Assembly: GCA_050250815.1 (NCBI GenBank)
Contig: JBFWNY010000007.1
Span: forward strand, 66,109-130,108
Length of the DNA: 64,000 nucleotides
DNA from: JAEUMD01 sp050250815
Lineage (GTDB): Bacteria > Pseudomonadota > Alphaproteobacteria > Rhizobiales > Hyphomicrobiaceae
Direction of reading: 5' to 3'
Under the pieces are notes generated by a model. It was not told where the DNA came from and made no database searches. It worked only from the letters and a program-made list of their open reading frames with translations. Every line of letters starts with the position of its first letter. Position 1 is the stretch's first letter. The translations under genes were made by a program, and so were the position numbers. Shown here in pieces: positions 9,484 to 18,372 of this stretch.

Positions 9484-10605
9484 TCAGGGCAAGGCTCCCG
9501 TGGCGTAGAGGGTTACCGAGATGCCGCCGTTGTCGACCGGCGGATGCGGCTTCTCGAACGGCAGTCCGGTCGCGCGGGCGAGCTGCGCATCGCTGGTGAT
9601 AACTCCAACGCGCCAGCCCGCGAACCGCGTCTTCAACCGCTCTCCAAGCGCCCGGTAGAGTACGCCCAGACGCTGCTTCTCGCCGATGCGCGCGCCGTAG
9701 GGCGGATTGACGATGACCAATCCCGCCGGTCCTGGAGGAGGCACGATCTGGCTGGCGTCGAGCTGCGCAAACTGCGTCAGATGGCCAACGCCCGCACGAG
9801 TGGCATTGGCGCGCGCCATAGCGACGGCGCCGCCGTCGCGGTCGGACCCGTGAAAGCGCAGCAGTGTGTCGGCGGCCTCTGGTAAGCCCCGCATCGCGCT
9901 CCAAGCCCTCTCGTCGAAGGTTGCGAGCCGCTCGAATGCGAAATGCCGCGAGCGGCCAGGCTTCAGCCCAGCGGCGATCTCGGCGGCCTCGATCACGAAC
10001 GTCCCCGACCCGCACATGGGATCGAGGACAGGCTCGTGACCGTCGTAGCCACTCAGGCGCAGAAACATCGCGGCGAGGTTCTCGCGCATCGGCGCCTTGG
10101 CGACAGCTTCCTTGTGCCCGCGCCTATGCAGCGGATCCCCGGTCGTATCGACGGCCAATGTCACGAGATCGTCCTCGATGCGCGCCTTGACGACGACATC
10201 GGCGTCCTTGCTCCCCTTGGTGCCGAGCGTCTCCTCGATGGCGCGCGCGATGCGCTCAGCGGCGGCACCCGAATGATAGATGCGCGAACTCCGGCACGTC
10301 GCTTCGACAGCGAAGGGCACGTCGCCGCGCAGCACTTGGCTCCAGGCGATCTTGCGTGCGCGCTTGTCGAGCTGGGCGAGGTGATGGGCACGGAACGAGC
10401 CCAGACGCGCCAGCACGCGCGCCGCGCCGCGCAGGTCGAGATTGGCGCGCCAGACCTCCGGCCAGCCGCCGCTTACGGTGACGCCACCCTTGATCGCCAT
10501 GACATCGCGAAAGCCGCGCTCGCGCGCTTCAGCGGCGAGCACGGCTTCAAGGCCGGGAGCGGTGACAAGGAAGATTTCGAACCGGGAGGTAGAGGCAGCC
10601 GTCAT
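9484..10605 (-). CDS. THUMP-domain 23S rRNA guanine-N2 methyltransferase (RlmL/COG0116 type)
   Basis: A 373-residue RNA methyltransferase. The N-terminal part (residues about 1-160) has a ferredoxin-like and THUMP region that binds RNA. The catalytic part has the SAM-binding DPMCGSGTFVIEAAEIA motif and the NPPYGARIGE motif, which is the N-P-P-Y signature of N2-guanine methylation. It corresponds to the N-terminal methyltransferase of E. coli RlmL and lacks the RlmK half. The family assignment is firm and the exact target base is inferred. It converges with the mfd-acyP unit with only 13 bases between. Confidence 0.9.
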   Translation of the reverse strand: MTAASTSRFEIFLVTAPGLEAVLAAEARERGFRDVMAIKGGVTVSGGWPEVWRANLDLRGAARVLARLGSFRAHHLAQLDKRARKIAWSQVLRGDVPFAVEATCRSSRIYHSGAAAERIARAIEETLGTKGSKDADVVVKARIEDDLVTLAVDTTGDPLHRRGHKEAVAKAPMRENLAAMFLRLSGYDGHEPVLDPMCGSGTFVIEAAEIAAGLKPGRSRHFAFERLATFDERAWSAMRGLPEAADTLLRFHGSDRDGGAVAMARANATRAGVGHLTQFAQLDASQIVPPPGPAGLVIVNPPYGARIGEKQRLGVLYRALGERLKTRFAGWRVGVITSDAQLARATGLPFEKPHPPVDNGGISVTLYATGALP

Positions 10606-10709
10606 GGCGCCTCAATATCGGTCGCACGCGGGCAGGGAAAGGGGTTGCGCGGCACGTCGGTCGAGAGGAGGGCGGCTGCGCTCGGTCCACCGCCCTCCCG
10701 CTCCGTCGT

Positions 10710-12980
10710 TCAGACGATGAAGTCGCCGGTCGACAAGTCGGTCCACGTCACGTCCTGGAGGATGATCGTCGAGCCGTTGTAGTCGAGCACGACGTCGTCG
10801 CCGACCTGCTCCATCATCGCCCAGACATCGTCCACGGTGTCGATGCCGTCGAGATGGCTGAGGTTGATCGCATCGACGCCGGCCTCGAAGTCGGCGACCG
10901 TAACGGAGACGTCGTCGAAGTAGAACTCGGTACCGAACACGAACTCGTCGGAACCTTGGCCGCCGATCAGAATATCGGTGCCGCCGCCGCCGTCGAGCGT
11001 GTCGTTGCCGTCGCCGCCTTCGATCGTGTTGCTGCCCTCGTCGCCTTCGAGCACGTCATCGTGCGCGCTGCCGACCAGGTTCTCGATGGTCTCGAGCGTA
11101 TCGCCTTCCGCATGGCCGCCGGTGGCGACACCGAGCGACAGGCTGACCTGCACGCCGGCGTTGCTGCCAGCATAGCTCGCCGTATCGATGCCGTCGCCGC
11201 CGACGAGCTCGTCCGCGCCGTGGCCACCTTCGAGCGTGTCGTTTTCGGCGCCGCCGTCCAGCTTGTCCTGTCCGAAGCCACCGTCGAGCGTATCGTCACC
11301 GTCGGCGCCGCCCAGGATGTCGTCGCCGCCGCCGCCACGAAGCACGTTGTCGGCGGCATCGCCGTGGATGGTGTCGTCGAAGGTTCCGCCGGTGACGTTC
11401 TCGACCCCGGTGATGATGCCGTTGGTATGGTGGTACCAGGCATCGCCGCTCAGATAGTGTGATCCCGTGAAGCTGAACACGTTGTTGGCGAGATCGACGT
11501 AGACCCCGTTCTCCGGCTGCTGCAGTTCGCCGCCGATCGTGGAACTGCTGGGATTGATGAAAACGACGGTGTCGATGTCCTCGCCGCCATGGATTTCCAC
11601 GCCCGTCCGCATGGCCTCGCCGGTCGCTGGATCGATGGTTTCCTCCGACCAGGACGCGTGGCTCTGGTCGTCCCAGATGAGGATGACGTCATCGCCGGCG
11701 CCGCCGTCGACCTCCTGCCATTGGCCATAGATGTCGACCGTATCATTGCCTCGTTCGCCACGTATGATGTCATCGGCCCCGTTGGAGCGGATGCGATTGT
11801 CGTCCGAGCTGCCGATGAGGACGTTGCCATCGGCGTAGCTGCCTTCCAGCTTCTCGATCGATACGTACGTATCGCCCGCGGCATCGCCCGCCGAACCAAA
11901 GCCCCGACCGAGATCGACCGTGACGGCCTCTTCCGACCGGCTGTAGTTCGCGAAATCGATGCCGTTACCGCCGTCGAAATGATCGGCTCCGGCATCGCCG
12001 TGGAACATGTCATTTCCGTCTTCGCCGTAGAAGGCGTTGTCGCCGGATGTGCCCTCGAACGTGTCGTGGAATTGCGAACCGCGCGCATCCTCGACACTCG
12101 TGTAGGTATCGCCGTTCCCAGACGGCTGGTTGTGCAGACGAACCCATACCCCGTAGGCCGAGTCGCTGTAGTCGGCGAGATCGCGGCCTTCCCCGCCGTC
12201 GAGATGGTCGGAACCAGCGCCACCGTTCAACTCGTCGTTGCCTTCGCCGCCGCGCAGGGTGTCATTGCCGCCGCGGCCGTAGAGGAAGTCGCGGCCGTCG
12301 CCGCCCTCGATCACGTTGGCGTAGTCGTCGCCCCAGAGCCAGTCCTGGTAGCCGGAGCCGACGAGATTCTCGATGCTGACGTAGGTATCGCCCGCGGCGT
12401 CGCCGAGTTCACCTGTGCCAGCGAGGTCGGCGACGACGCCGCTGCCGGCGTTGGCATAGGTCGCGGTATCGACGCCTCTGCCGCCATCGAGCAGATCACC
12501 ACCCGCGCCACCGTCGAGCACGTCGTCGTTGCCACCGCCGTAGAGGAAGTCGTTACCGTCCCGGCCGGCGAGCGAATCGTTGCCCGCTCCGCCTTCGATG
12601 ACGTTGCCTTGCCAGTCGCCGTACAGCCGGTCGTCGAAGCCGGAGCCTGTCACGTTCTCGATGCTGACGAGGCGATCGCCGTGTGCAAAGCCGCCGCGGC
12701 CGGCCCCGGTTTCCAGATCGACACCGACGGCCGACGGCGATGCCGAGTAGTCGGCGGTGTCGATGCCATCGCTGCCGTGCAGTTCGTCGGCGCCAAGGTC
12801 GCCCATGAACGTGTCGTCGTCGCCCAGGCCGTAAAGGAAATTGTCACCTGCGTTACCGTAGAGGACGTCGCTTCCGTCAGTGCCGTTGATGTTCTTCCTG
12901 AACATCTCGATGTCGTTGGGCGGCTTGACCTGCTCGCGCTCGGCGGACGAGGACGTGTCGGATACAATTCGAAGTGCCAT
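10710..12980 (-). CDS. RTX-type calcium-binding repeat protein, probably type I secreted
   Basis: A 756-residue acidic protein made almost wholly of glycine-aspartate nonapeptide repeats (GGxGxDxLx), which form Ca2+-dependent beta-rolls. The array is organised in larger modules: a few nonapeptides, then a spacer of the form DTYVSIENLVGS or DRLVSIENVTGS, then the next block. There is no signal peptide, and the last 60 residues (after VADFEAGVDAINLSHLDG) resemble an uncleaved type I secretion signal. ATG 12980 is chosen for its GGAG upstream. No HlyB/HlyD-type exporter is in the window. No enzymatic domain is visible, so a surface-layer, adhesion or matrix role is only inferred. Confidence 0.88.
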   Translation of the reverse strand: MALRIVSDTSSSAEREQVKPPNDIEMFRKNINGTDGSDVLYGNAGDNFLYGLGDDDTFMGDLGADELHGSDGIDTADYSASPSAVGVDLETGAGRGGFAHGDRLVSIENVTGSGFDDRLYGDWQGNVIEGGAGNDSLAGRDGNDFLYGGGNDDVLDGGAGGDLLDGGRGVDTATYANAGSGVVADLAGTGELGDAAGDTYVSIENLVGSGYQDWLWGDDYANVIEGGDGRDFLYGRGGNDTLRGGEGNDELNGGAGSDHLDGGEGRDLADYSDSAYGVWVRLHNQPSGNGDTYTSVEDARGSQFHDTFEGTSGDNAFYGEDGNDMFHGDAGADHFDGGNGIDFANYSRSEEAVTVDLGRGFGSAGDAAGDTYVSIEKLEGSYADGNVLIGSSDDNRIRSNGADDIIRGERGNDTVDIYGQWQEVDGGAGDDVILIWDDQSHASWSEETIDPATGEAMRTGVEIHGGEDIDTVVFINPSSSTIGGELQQPENGVYVDLANNVFSFTGSHYLSGDAWYHHTNGIITGVENVTGGTFDDTIHGDAADNVLRGGGGDDILGGADGDDTLDGGFGQDKLDGGAENDTLEGGHGADELVGGDGIDTASYAGSNAGVQVSLSLGVATGGHAEGDTLETIENLVGSAHDDVLEGDEGSNTIEGGDGNDTLDGGGGTDILIGGQGSDEFVFGTEFYFDDVSVTVADFEAGVDAINLSHLDGIDTVDDVWAMMEQVGDDVVLDYNGSTIILQDVTWTDLSTGDFIV

Positions 12981-13082
12981 GTCGCATATCTCCAATCATC
13001 GAAAGTTGAATTCGCGTGATGGAGAGATACGGGCAGCGGCCGTTGCTTGCAGTTCCAAAGGAAACGCTTGGGAGAAATGATT

Positions 13083-14609
13083 TCAGCCGAGCGCGCGGCG
13101 CATCAGCTTGCCGTTTGCCGTACGCGGCAGCTGCGTGACGAACACGATTTCCCGCGGGCACTTGTAGGGTGCGAGAAGGCCCGCCGCGAATGTCGTCAGC
13201 ATGTCGGCATCGGGCGGCGCCGAAGGATCGCGCGGCACGACGTAGGCGGCGATGATCGACAGATCGGCGCGCACGCGGCGCTCTGCGCAGGCGACGTCCG
13301 CGACATCGGGATGCAGCGCGAGTGCCGCCTCCACCTCCTGCGGCGCGACGCGATAGCCCAGTGCCTTCATGATGTCGTTGGCGCGGCCCTTGTGCGTGAC
13401 GTAGCCGTCGGCATCGATCGAGGCGAGGTCGCCGCCGACGAACCAGTCGCCGCGGAACACTTCGGCCTCTTCCTCCGGGCGCTGCCAGTAGCCGAGCATG
13501 AGGCCCGGGTCGGAGCGGTGCACCGCGAGCAGGCCGGTCTCGCCCGTCGCCAGCAGTTCGAAGCCGCCATCTTCAGGCAGCACGGCGATGGCACGACCCG
13601 GTTGCGCGCGCCCTGACGTGCCGGGCCGCGGCGGCACATGGGGACCTGTCGACACGTAGGTCGATATCTCGCTCATGCCGAGCGCCTCGTAGAGCGGCGT
13701 TCCCGTCGCCCGGATCCACGCCTCGTGCAGTCCTTGCGGTGGGGCCTCGCCCGCCATCAGGCCGTGCCGCAGCGCCGGCATCGCCGCCAGGTCGGCGGCT
13801 AACGCATATTTCAGGATCTGGCGGAACAGCGAAGGGACTGCTGCGAACAGCGTGGCGCGTGTTTCGGCGATGAGGCGCGGCCACAGCGCGGCGTCCTTCT
13901 GACCCGTGAAGACAATGGCGGTCGCGCCGTTCGCCCACGGGTCGGTGAGGCCGGTGCCCAGCGTATAGGTCCAGTTGAAGGCGCCCGCGTGCAGCATGCG
14001 GTCGCTCTCGTGCAAGCCGTACCAGCCCTGATACATGGGACGGCGGCCCCAGGCCGCGCGCTGTGCGTGCACGACGCCCTTCGGGCTCGCGGTCGTACCG
14101 GAGGTGTAGACCATGTAGGCCGGGTCGTCGGCCAAGGTCGCAGCGTAATCGGCGCGCCGTCCGCTCCGCATCATCGAGGCGACGTCATCCGGCGCGAGCA
14201 GGAGCAGGCCGTCCGGCAGTGCCGAGCGCGCAAGCCTGTCGCTGAGTGCGACGGCACGCGGTGCGCAGTCGGCAATGAGGAAGGCCGCTTCGGTCTCGCT
14301 GAGGTGCGTCGAGGTGGCGAGCGGCACCAGACCGGCGGCGATGGCGCCGAAAAACAGGATCGCGTAGGCGGATGTGTTCTCGAGACGGATGAGCACGCGG
14401 TCGCCGCGCGCCAGTCCCAGGTCGGCGAGTGCGCCGGCCACGCGCAAGACCGCGTCTTCGAGGCGACCGAACGTCCAGGTCTCCGATGGTGCAGCGCCCG
14501 CCTGCGGCACGACTTCGAGCGCGATGGCCCCGGGCCGCCGCTCAGCGGCCCGGCCCACGACATAGCGCGCCATGTTGAAAGCGGCAGGAGGAAGCGTGCC
14601 GGAGTACAT
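13083..14609 (-). CDS. AMP-dependent acyl-CoA synthetase/ligase
   Basis: A 508-residue member of the ANL superfamily that activates a carboxylic acid with ATP and CoA. The P-loop-like YTSGTTASPKGVVH motif, the adenine-binding LYEALGMSEIS, the hinge GDLASIDADGYVTHKGRANDIMK and the C-terminal catalytic lysine in ANGKLMRRAL are all present, so it should be active. The substrate cannot be read from sequence. It resembles the short-chain and benzoate-type branch. ATG 14609 has a GGAG nine bases upstream; the longer frame to 14768 would run into the upstream gene. It lies 59 bases after the binding-protein gene and is probably cotranscribed with it. Confidence 0.88.
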   Translation of the reverse strand: MYSGTLPPAAFNMARYVVGRAAERRPGAIALEVVPQAGAAPSETWTFGRLEDAVLRVAGALADLGLARGDRVLIRLENTSAYAILFFGAIAAGLVPLATSTHLSETEAAFLIADCAPRAVALSDRLARSALPDGLLLLAPDDVASMMRSGRRADYAATLADDPAYMVYTSGTTASPKGVVHAQRAAWGRRPMYQGWYGLHESDRMLHAGAFNWTYTLGTGLTDPWANGATAIVFTGQKDAALWPRLIAETRATLFAAVPSLFRQILKYALAADLAAMPALRHGLMAGEAPPQGLHEAWIRATGTPLYEALGMSEISTYVSTGPHVPPRPGTSGRAQPGRAIAVLPEDGGFELLATGETGLLAVHRSDPGLMLGYWQRPEEEAEVFRGDWFVGGDLASIDADGYVTHKGRANDIMKALGYRVAPQEVEAALALHPDVADVACAERRVRADLSIIAAYVVPRDPSAPPDADMLTTFAAGLLAPYKCPREIVFVTQLPRTANGKLMRRALG

Positions 14610-14668
14610 CGCGGTCGTCTCCGGTTGCTGCGGCGCTCGGCGCGGCGGCGGATGCAACCCGGCTCGCC

Positions 14669-16552
14669 TCAGCGCGCCGGCGGGCTCGCCTGCCACCACA
14701 CGTCGATGTTGTAGCCGAACAGCGGCGTGCGCTTGGGATAATCGAGATGCCGCCAGTGCGCCACCCACTGCTTGGGCAAATGGAATAGCGGAATGACGTA
14801 GTCACCCGACAGCAATGCGCGGTCGAGCGCGCGCGTGGCCGAAACGAAACTGTCGCGGTCGCGCGCGGCCAGCAATGCGGCGATCATGGCGTCGACCGCG
14901 GGGTTGGCGACGCCGGCCCAGTTATAGGTGCCCTCGGTCGACGCCATGCGCGAGTCCCAGCGGAAGATCTGCTCGTTGCCCGGCGAAAGAGACGTCGGCC
15001 ACGTGCCTTGGATCATGTCGAAGTCGTAGCTCGTCACGCGGGACTGGTACTGGGCGCTGTCGACGACACGGATGGTGGCCTTGATGCCAAGCTTTTCCAG
15101 AGTCGAAACGAAGCCGCCGAGCAACCGCTCCTGCGCGGTCGACGTTGCTAGCACTTCGAAGGTGAGCGGCGTGCGCGACTTGGCCTCGACGAGTGTCCGC
15201 CCATCGAGCACGTAGCCGGCCTCCTTCAGCAGCTCATAGGCGCGGCGCAGGTTGCGGCGGTCCTGCCCGCTGCCATCGGAAACGGGAAGGGCAAACGTGC
15301 CCGCCAGAACCTCGGGTCTGACCAGGGTGGCGTAAGGCGCCAGCAGCGCGCGCTCGCGCTCGTCGGCCGGTCGGCCAGCAGAGGACAGCTCCGAGCGCTC
15401 GAAGAAGCTCTGCGTGCGCTTGTAGAGGCCGTGATAGAGGTTGCGGTTGATCCATTCGAAATCGAACAGCTCGATCAGCGCGCGACGGACGCGCTGGTCC
15501 GAGAACACCGCGCGGCGCACGTTGAACACCAGAGCCGTCATGCCAGCGGGCAGCCCGATGTCGAGCTCCGTTCGCATGATGCGGCCATCCGATACCGCGG
15601 GAATGGCGTAACCGCCGGCCCAGCGCGCCGGGTCCTCCTCGTTCCATGCGTCGATGTCGCCGGACTTGAACGCCTCGAACATGGCCGCTCCGTCGCGGAA
15701 ATATTCGAAGCGCACCTCGTCGAAGTTGAAACGTCCGCGGTTCGCCGGCAGGTCGCGGCCCCAATAGTCGGGGTTGCGCCGGTAGGTGATGGTGCGGCCG
15801 GCATCGACGCTGCCGACAACATAAGGGCCCGAGCCCACCGGCGGCACGAGCGTGGTCTGCTCGTAAGTGTCGGGGTTGATGAGGTGCTTGGGCAGCACTG
15901 GCATCAGGCCGAGGATCAGCGGCATCTCCCGGTCGCCACTGCCGTCGAATACGAAACGCACGGTCCTGTCGTTGTCCGCCGCCTCGGCCTTTGCAACCTT
16001 GGCGTAATAGGCGCGGTGGTTCGGACGGCCCTTTTCGCGCAGGAGCTGCCACGAGAAGATGACGTCGGCGGCGGTGAGCGCATGGCCGTCGGAGAAGCGC
16101 GCAGCAGGATCGAGGTGGAAAGTGATCGAGTTGCGATCCTCCGGCATCTCCACCGACTTGGCGATAAGGCCATAGAGGGAGAACGGCTCGTCGATGCTGC
16201 GTGCAAGCAGCGTTTCGAATACGTACTCGCGCATGCCGGCAACCGCGTTGCCCTTGACGATGAGCGGATTGAGGTTGTCGAAGCTGCCGGCGACGCCAAG
16301 TGTCACGCGCCCGCCCTTGGGCGCCTGCGCATTGACATAGCGGAAGTGCTGGAAACCGGGAGGCTCGGCCGGAGCGCCGTGCATCGCGATGCCGTGCAGA
16401 TGCGCGCCGTCGGCTCCGCTCACGGTCCCGGCCTCAACCGCCAGCGGCAGCAGGGCAGCGGCCGCAACCACCGCCATTGCTGCGCGGCGGAGCGCCGTCC
16501 GCGCTGGCGGCAAGCTGACGCGGTCTCGCGCCGCAGACGGTCTACTAGGCAC
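14669..16552 (-). CDS. Family 5 extracellular solute-binding protein (peptide ABC transporter, YejA-like)
   Basis: A 627-residue periplasmic binding protein of the SBP_bac_5 family. An N-terminal signal sequence (residues about 20-41, cleavage after VEA) is followed by the YejA-type opening FQHFRYVNAQAPKGG and the SFDNLNPLIVKG and DGHALTAADVIFSWQLL blocks. It would capture oligopeptides or related solutes for an ABC importer. No permease or ATPase genes are adjacent, which is unusual since yejA normally leads a yejABEF operon. The start is GTG 16552, supported by an AGGAG four bases upstream. Confidence 0.9.
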   Translation of the reverse strand: MPSRPSAARDRVSLPPARTALRRAAMAVVAAAALLPLAVEAGTVSGADGAHLHGIAMHGAPAEPPGFQHFRYVNAQAPKGGRVTLGVAGSFDNLNPLIVKGNAVAGMREYVFETLLARSIDEPFSLYGLIAKSVEMPEDRNSITFHLDPAARFSDGHALTAADVIFSWQLLREKGRPNHRAYYAKVAKAEAADNDRTVRFVFDGSGDREMPLILGLMPVLPKHLINPDTYEQTTLVPPVGSGPYVVGSVDAGRTITYRRNPDYWGRDLPANRGRFNFDEVRFEYFRDGAAMFEAFKSGDIDAWNEEDPARWAGGYAIPAVSDGRIMRTELDIGLPAGMTALVFNVRRAVFSDQRVRRALIELFDFEWINRNLYHGLYKRTQSFFERSELSSAGRPADERERALLAPYATLVRPEVLAGTFALPVSDGSGQDRRNLRRAYELLKEAGYVLDGRTLVEAKSRTPLTFEVLATSTAQERLLGGFVSTLEKLGIKATIRVVDSAQYQSRVTSYDFDMIQGTWPTSLSPGNEQIFRWDSRMASTEGTYNWAGVANPAVDAMIAALLAARDRDSFVSATRALDRALLSGDYVIPLFHLPKQWVAHWRHLDYPKRTPLFGYNIDVWWQASPPAR

Positions 16553-16913
16553 GTTGCTCCTTCATCTCCCGCTGTAGGATGGGCCGGGCTCCCCGGGCCG
16601 CCGTTGCGCCGATGCCACGAGGATATGGCATCTCTGTGAGTATCGCGCCAAGGCCCGAAAGGCAGCCACGGGATTGCCGCAATCGGAGCCTTACTGCCCG
16701 GCAGTTCGGGCCCGATAGGCTTCCGGGAGCGCTGCTGCGTGAACCGGGCTGCCGTGACCGGCCGGCGGGCGCCCAGTGGCGCGCAGCCGAGGCGGGACGG
16801 GGGGCTTCAGGCGGTTTTTTGGGGTTGCGGCGCGGACGAGCCTTGTGGGGGTCGCGCGCTCAAGTGGGGTCAGGCTGGCTCGCCAGCCCTCAAGCAAGAG
16901 GTTCGAAATTTTG
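16553..16913. promoter_or_regulatory. Divergent intergenic region between the yejA-like gene and the ialB-like gene
   Basis: This 361-base stretch has no supportable gene and should contain promoters for both divergent genes; I see no clear -35/-10 pair. A perfect six-base-pair hairpin with a CTCG loop lies at 16873-16888, in what would be the 5' leader of the IalB-family gene. Confidence 0.4.
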
Positions 16914-17780
16914 ATGTCACAATCTGCACGCAGTTCGTTTGCCGCACTGGTTTCCTCCGCGCTCGTCCTGGCGGCCTTCGGCATCGGTGCCCCGGCGCTC
17001 GCTCAGAAGAAGGACGAAGCTGCCAAGCCCGCGGCGGCCGCAGCCGATGACGCAGCCAAGCAGAGCGCCTGGGTCAAGCTTTGCGAGAAGGCCGCTTTCC
17101 CCAAGAAGGGCGAGGACGGCAAGATCGCACTCGACAAGGACGGCAAGCCGCTAAAGGACGAGAAGCAGATCTGCCTGACGCACCATGAGCGCCTCGATGG
17201 CAACACGGGCATGGTGCTGGTGTCGGCCGCCATCCGCGAGGTCGAAGGTCAGGACAAGAAGAGCCTCATGATCATGGTGCCGCTGGGCATGGCCATCCCG
17301 GCCGGCGTGCGCGCTGCGGTCTATTCGACCGACCAGTGGGACAAGGCGTCGAAGAACGAGAAGATCGACGAAGCTTCGCTGAAGCCGGTCGAGCTGAAGT
17401 TCTCCCTGTGCCATCCGGCCGGCTGCACCGCCGAGGCTGAGGCCGATGCGGCTTTGGTCGACTCGATGAAGAAGGGCGGCGGCATCATGATCCTGGCGCT
17501 CAACGCAGGCGCCCAGCCGATTGGCTTCCCCGTGCCGCTCAACGGCTTCACGGCGGCCATCGAAGGTGCACCGGTTGACAACGAGGCCTACAACAAGGCT
17601 CGCGCCGAACTGATGCAGAAGATCCGCGCGCGGCAGCAGCAGCTGGCCGAGAAGGCCCGTGCCGAGGAGATCGCCAAGAAGGAAGCGCTGAAGCTTCTCG
17701 ATCCGCCTCCGGGTGCCAAGACCGAGGCGGTCGGCGAGAAGAAGGCTGACAAGAAGGCCGAAAAGAAGAAGAAGGAATAG
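16914..17780 (+). CDS. Invasion-associated locus B (IalB) family protein
   Basis: A 288-residue exported protein. ATG 16914 is chosen since it opens with a signal peptide (hydrophobic residues 9-24, cleavage after ALA) and the longer in-frame ORF does not. The body matches the IalB family: WVKLCEKAAF, KQICLTHHERLD, SLMIMVPLGMAIPAGVRA, and LCHPAGCTAEAEAD with paired cysteines likely in disulfides, then GFPVPLNGF. The C-terminus is unusual, with a Lys/Glu/Ala-rich tail of about 70 residues predicted helical. IalB was named in Bartonella invasion, but homologues are widespread in free-living Rhizobiales, so no virulence role should be assumed. Confidence 0.88.
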   Translation: MSQSARSSFAALVSSALVLAAFGIGAPALAQKKDEAAKPAAAAADDAAKQSAWVKLCEKAAFPKKGEDGKIALDKDGKPLKDEKQICLTHHERLDGNTGMVLVSAAIREVEGQDKKSLMIMVPLGMAIPAGVRAAVYSTDQWDKASKNEKIDEASLKPVELKFSLCHPAGCTAEAEADAALVDSMKKGGGIMILALNAGAQPIGFPVPLNGFTAAIEGAPVDNEAYNKARAELMQKIRARQQQLAEKARAEEIAKKEALKLLDPPPGAKTEAVGEKKADKKAEKKKKE

Positions 17781-17810
17781 TTCGGTCTCTCATACCGGCA
17801 AGAACATGGA

Positions 17811-17844
17811 GGGCCACCCGGCAGCAACCGCCGGGTGGCCCTTT
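17811..17844. terminator. Strong bidirectional hairpin terminator
   Basis: A perfect 12-base-pair GC-rich stem (17811-17822 with 17830-17841) with a seven-base loop, followed by TTT. It lies between the convergent IalB-family gene and hspQ and could serve both. Confidence 0.8.
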
Positions 17845-17863
17845 CCGCATCCGGTGTCGGCGT

Positions 17864-18223
17864 TCAATGCCTGCTCAGGAAGAATGGCTCGTAGTTGCCA
17901 TCGTCATCGACATTGAACATTTCCGAGACGCGGGGATGCCGCAGAGGCTTACCCGTGGTGTCGGGAAGCAGGTTCTGCTCCGACACGTAGGCGACGTACT
18001 CAGTATCGGCGTTCTCGGCGAGCAGGTGGTAGAAGGGCTGGTCCTTCGCGGGACGGATCTCCTCGGGGATGGCCAACCACCATTCCTCGGTGTTGTCGAA
18101 GACGGGATCGATATCGAAGACAATGCCGCGGAAGGGATAGAAGCGGTGGCGCACGACGTCACCCACGGCGTACTTGGCCGTGCGCGCGCCCCAGTCCTTG
18201 CTCTCCTTCTTCCGGCGCGACAT
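17864..18223 (-). CDS. hspQ: Heat shock protein HspQ
   Basis: A 119-residue member of the HspQ/YccV family (hemimethylated-DNA-binding fold). In enterobacteria HspQ is a specificity-enhancing factor and substrate of the Lon protease. Conserved elements are the YAVGDVVRHRFYPFRGIVFD start, the FDNTEEWW segment, and QPFYHLLAENADTEYVAYVSEQNL. The length is normal with a basic N-terminal extension (MSRRKKESKDWG). It converges with the IalB-family gene across the terminator. Confidence 0.93.
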   Translation of the reverse strand: MSRRKKESKDWGARTAKYAVGDVVRHRFYPFRGIVFDIDPVFDNTEEWWLAIPEEIRPAKDQPFYHLLAENADTEYVAYVSEQNLLPDTTGKPLRHPRVSEMFNVDDDGNYEPFFLSRH

Positions 18224-18372
18224 CGCGCGGCACCCCTGGCTTCTGTCGGCGCCTTCCGGAAATGGCGGCCCGTAACGCTGCGATCATTCGATTGGAGTGC
18301 GCGATTGCTGTCAAATTCAATCGGCTCTGCGCTTCGAGGCCGAGGCGATTTTGCGCGTTAGGTGGGTCGATG

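Noticed and set aside
10710..12980. DNA-level repeats that could suggest a CRISPR array or satellite
   Set aside because: The repeats are in-frame codons of RTX nonapeptides, vary at third positions and have no constant spacer pattern.
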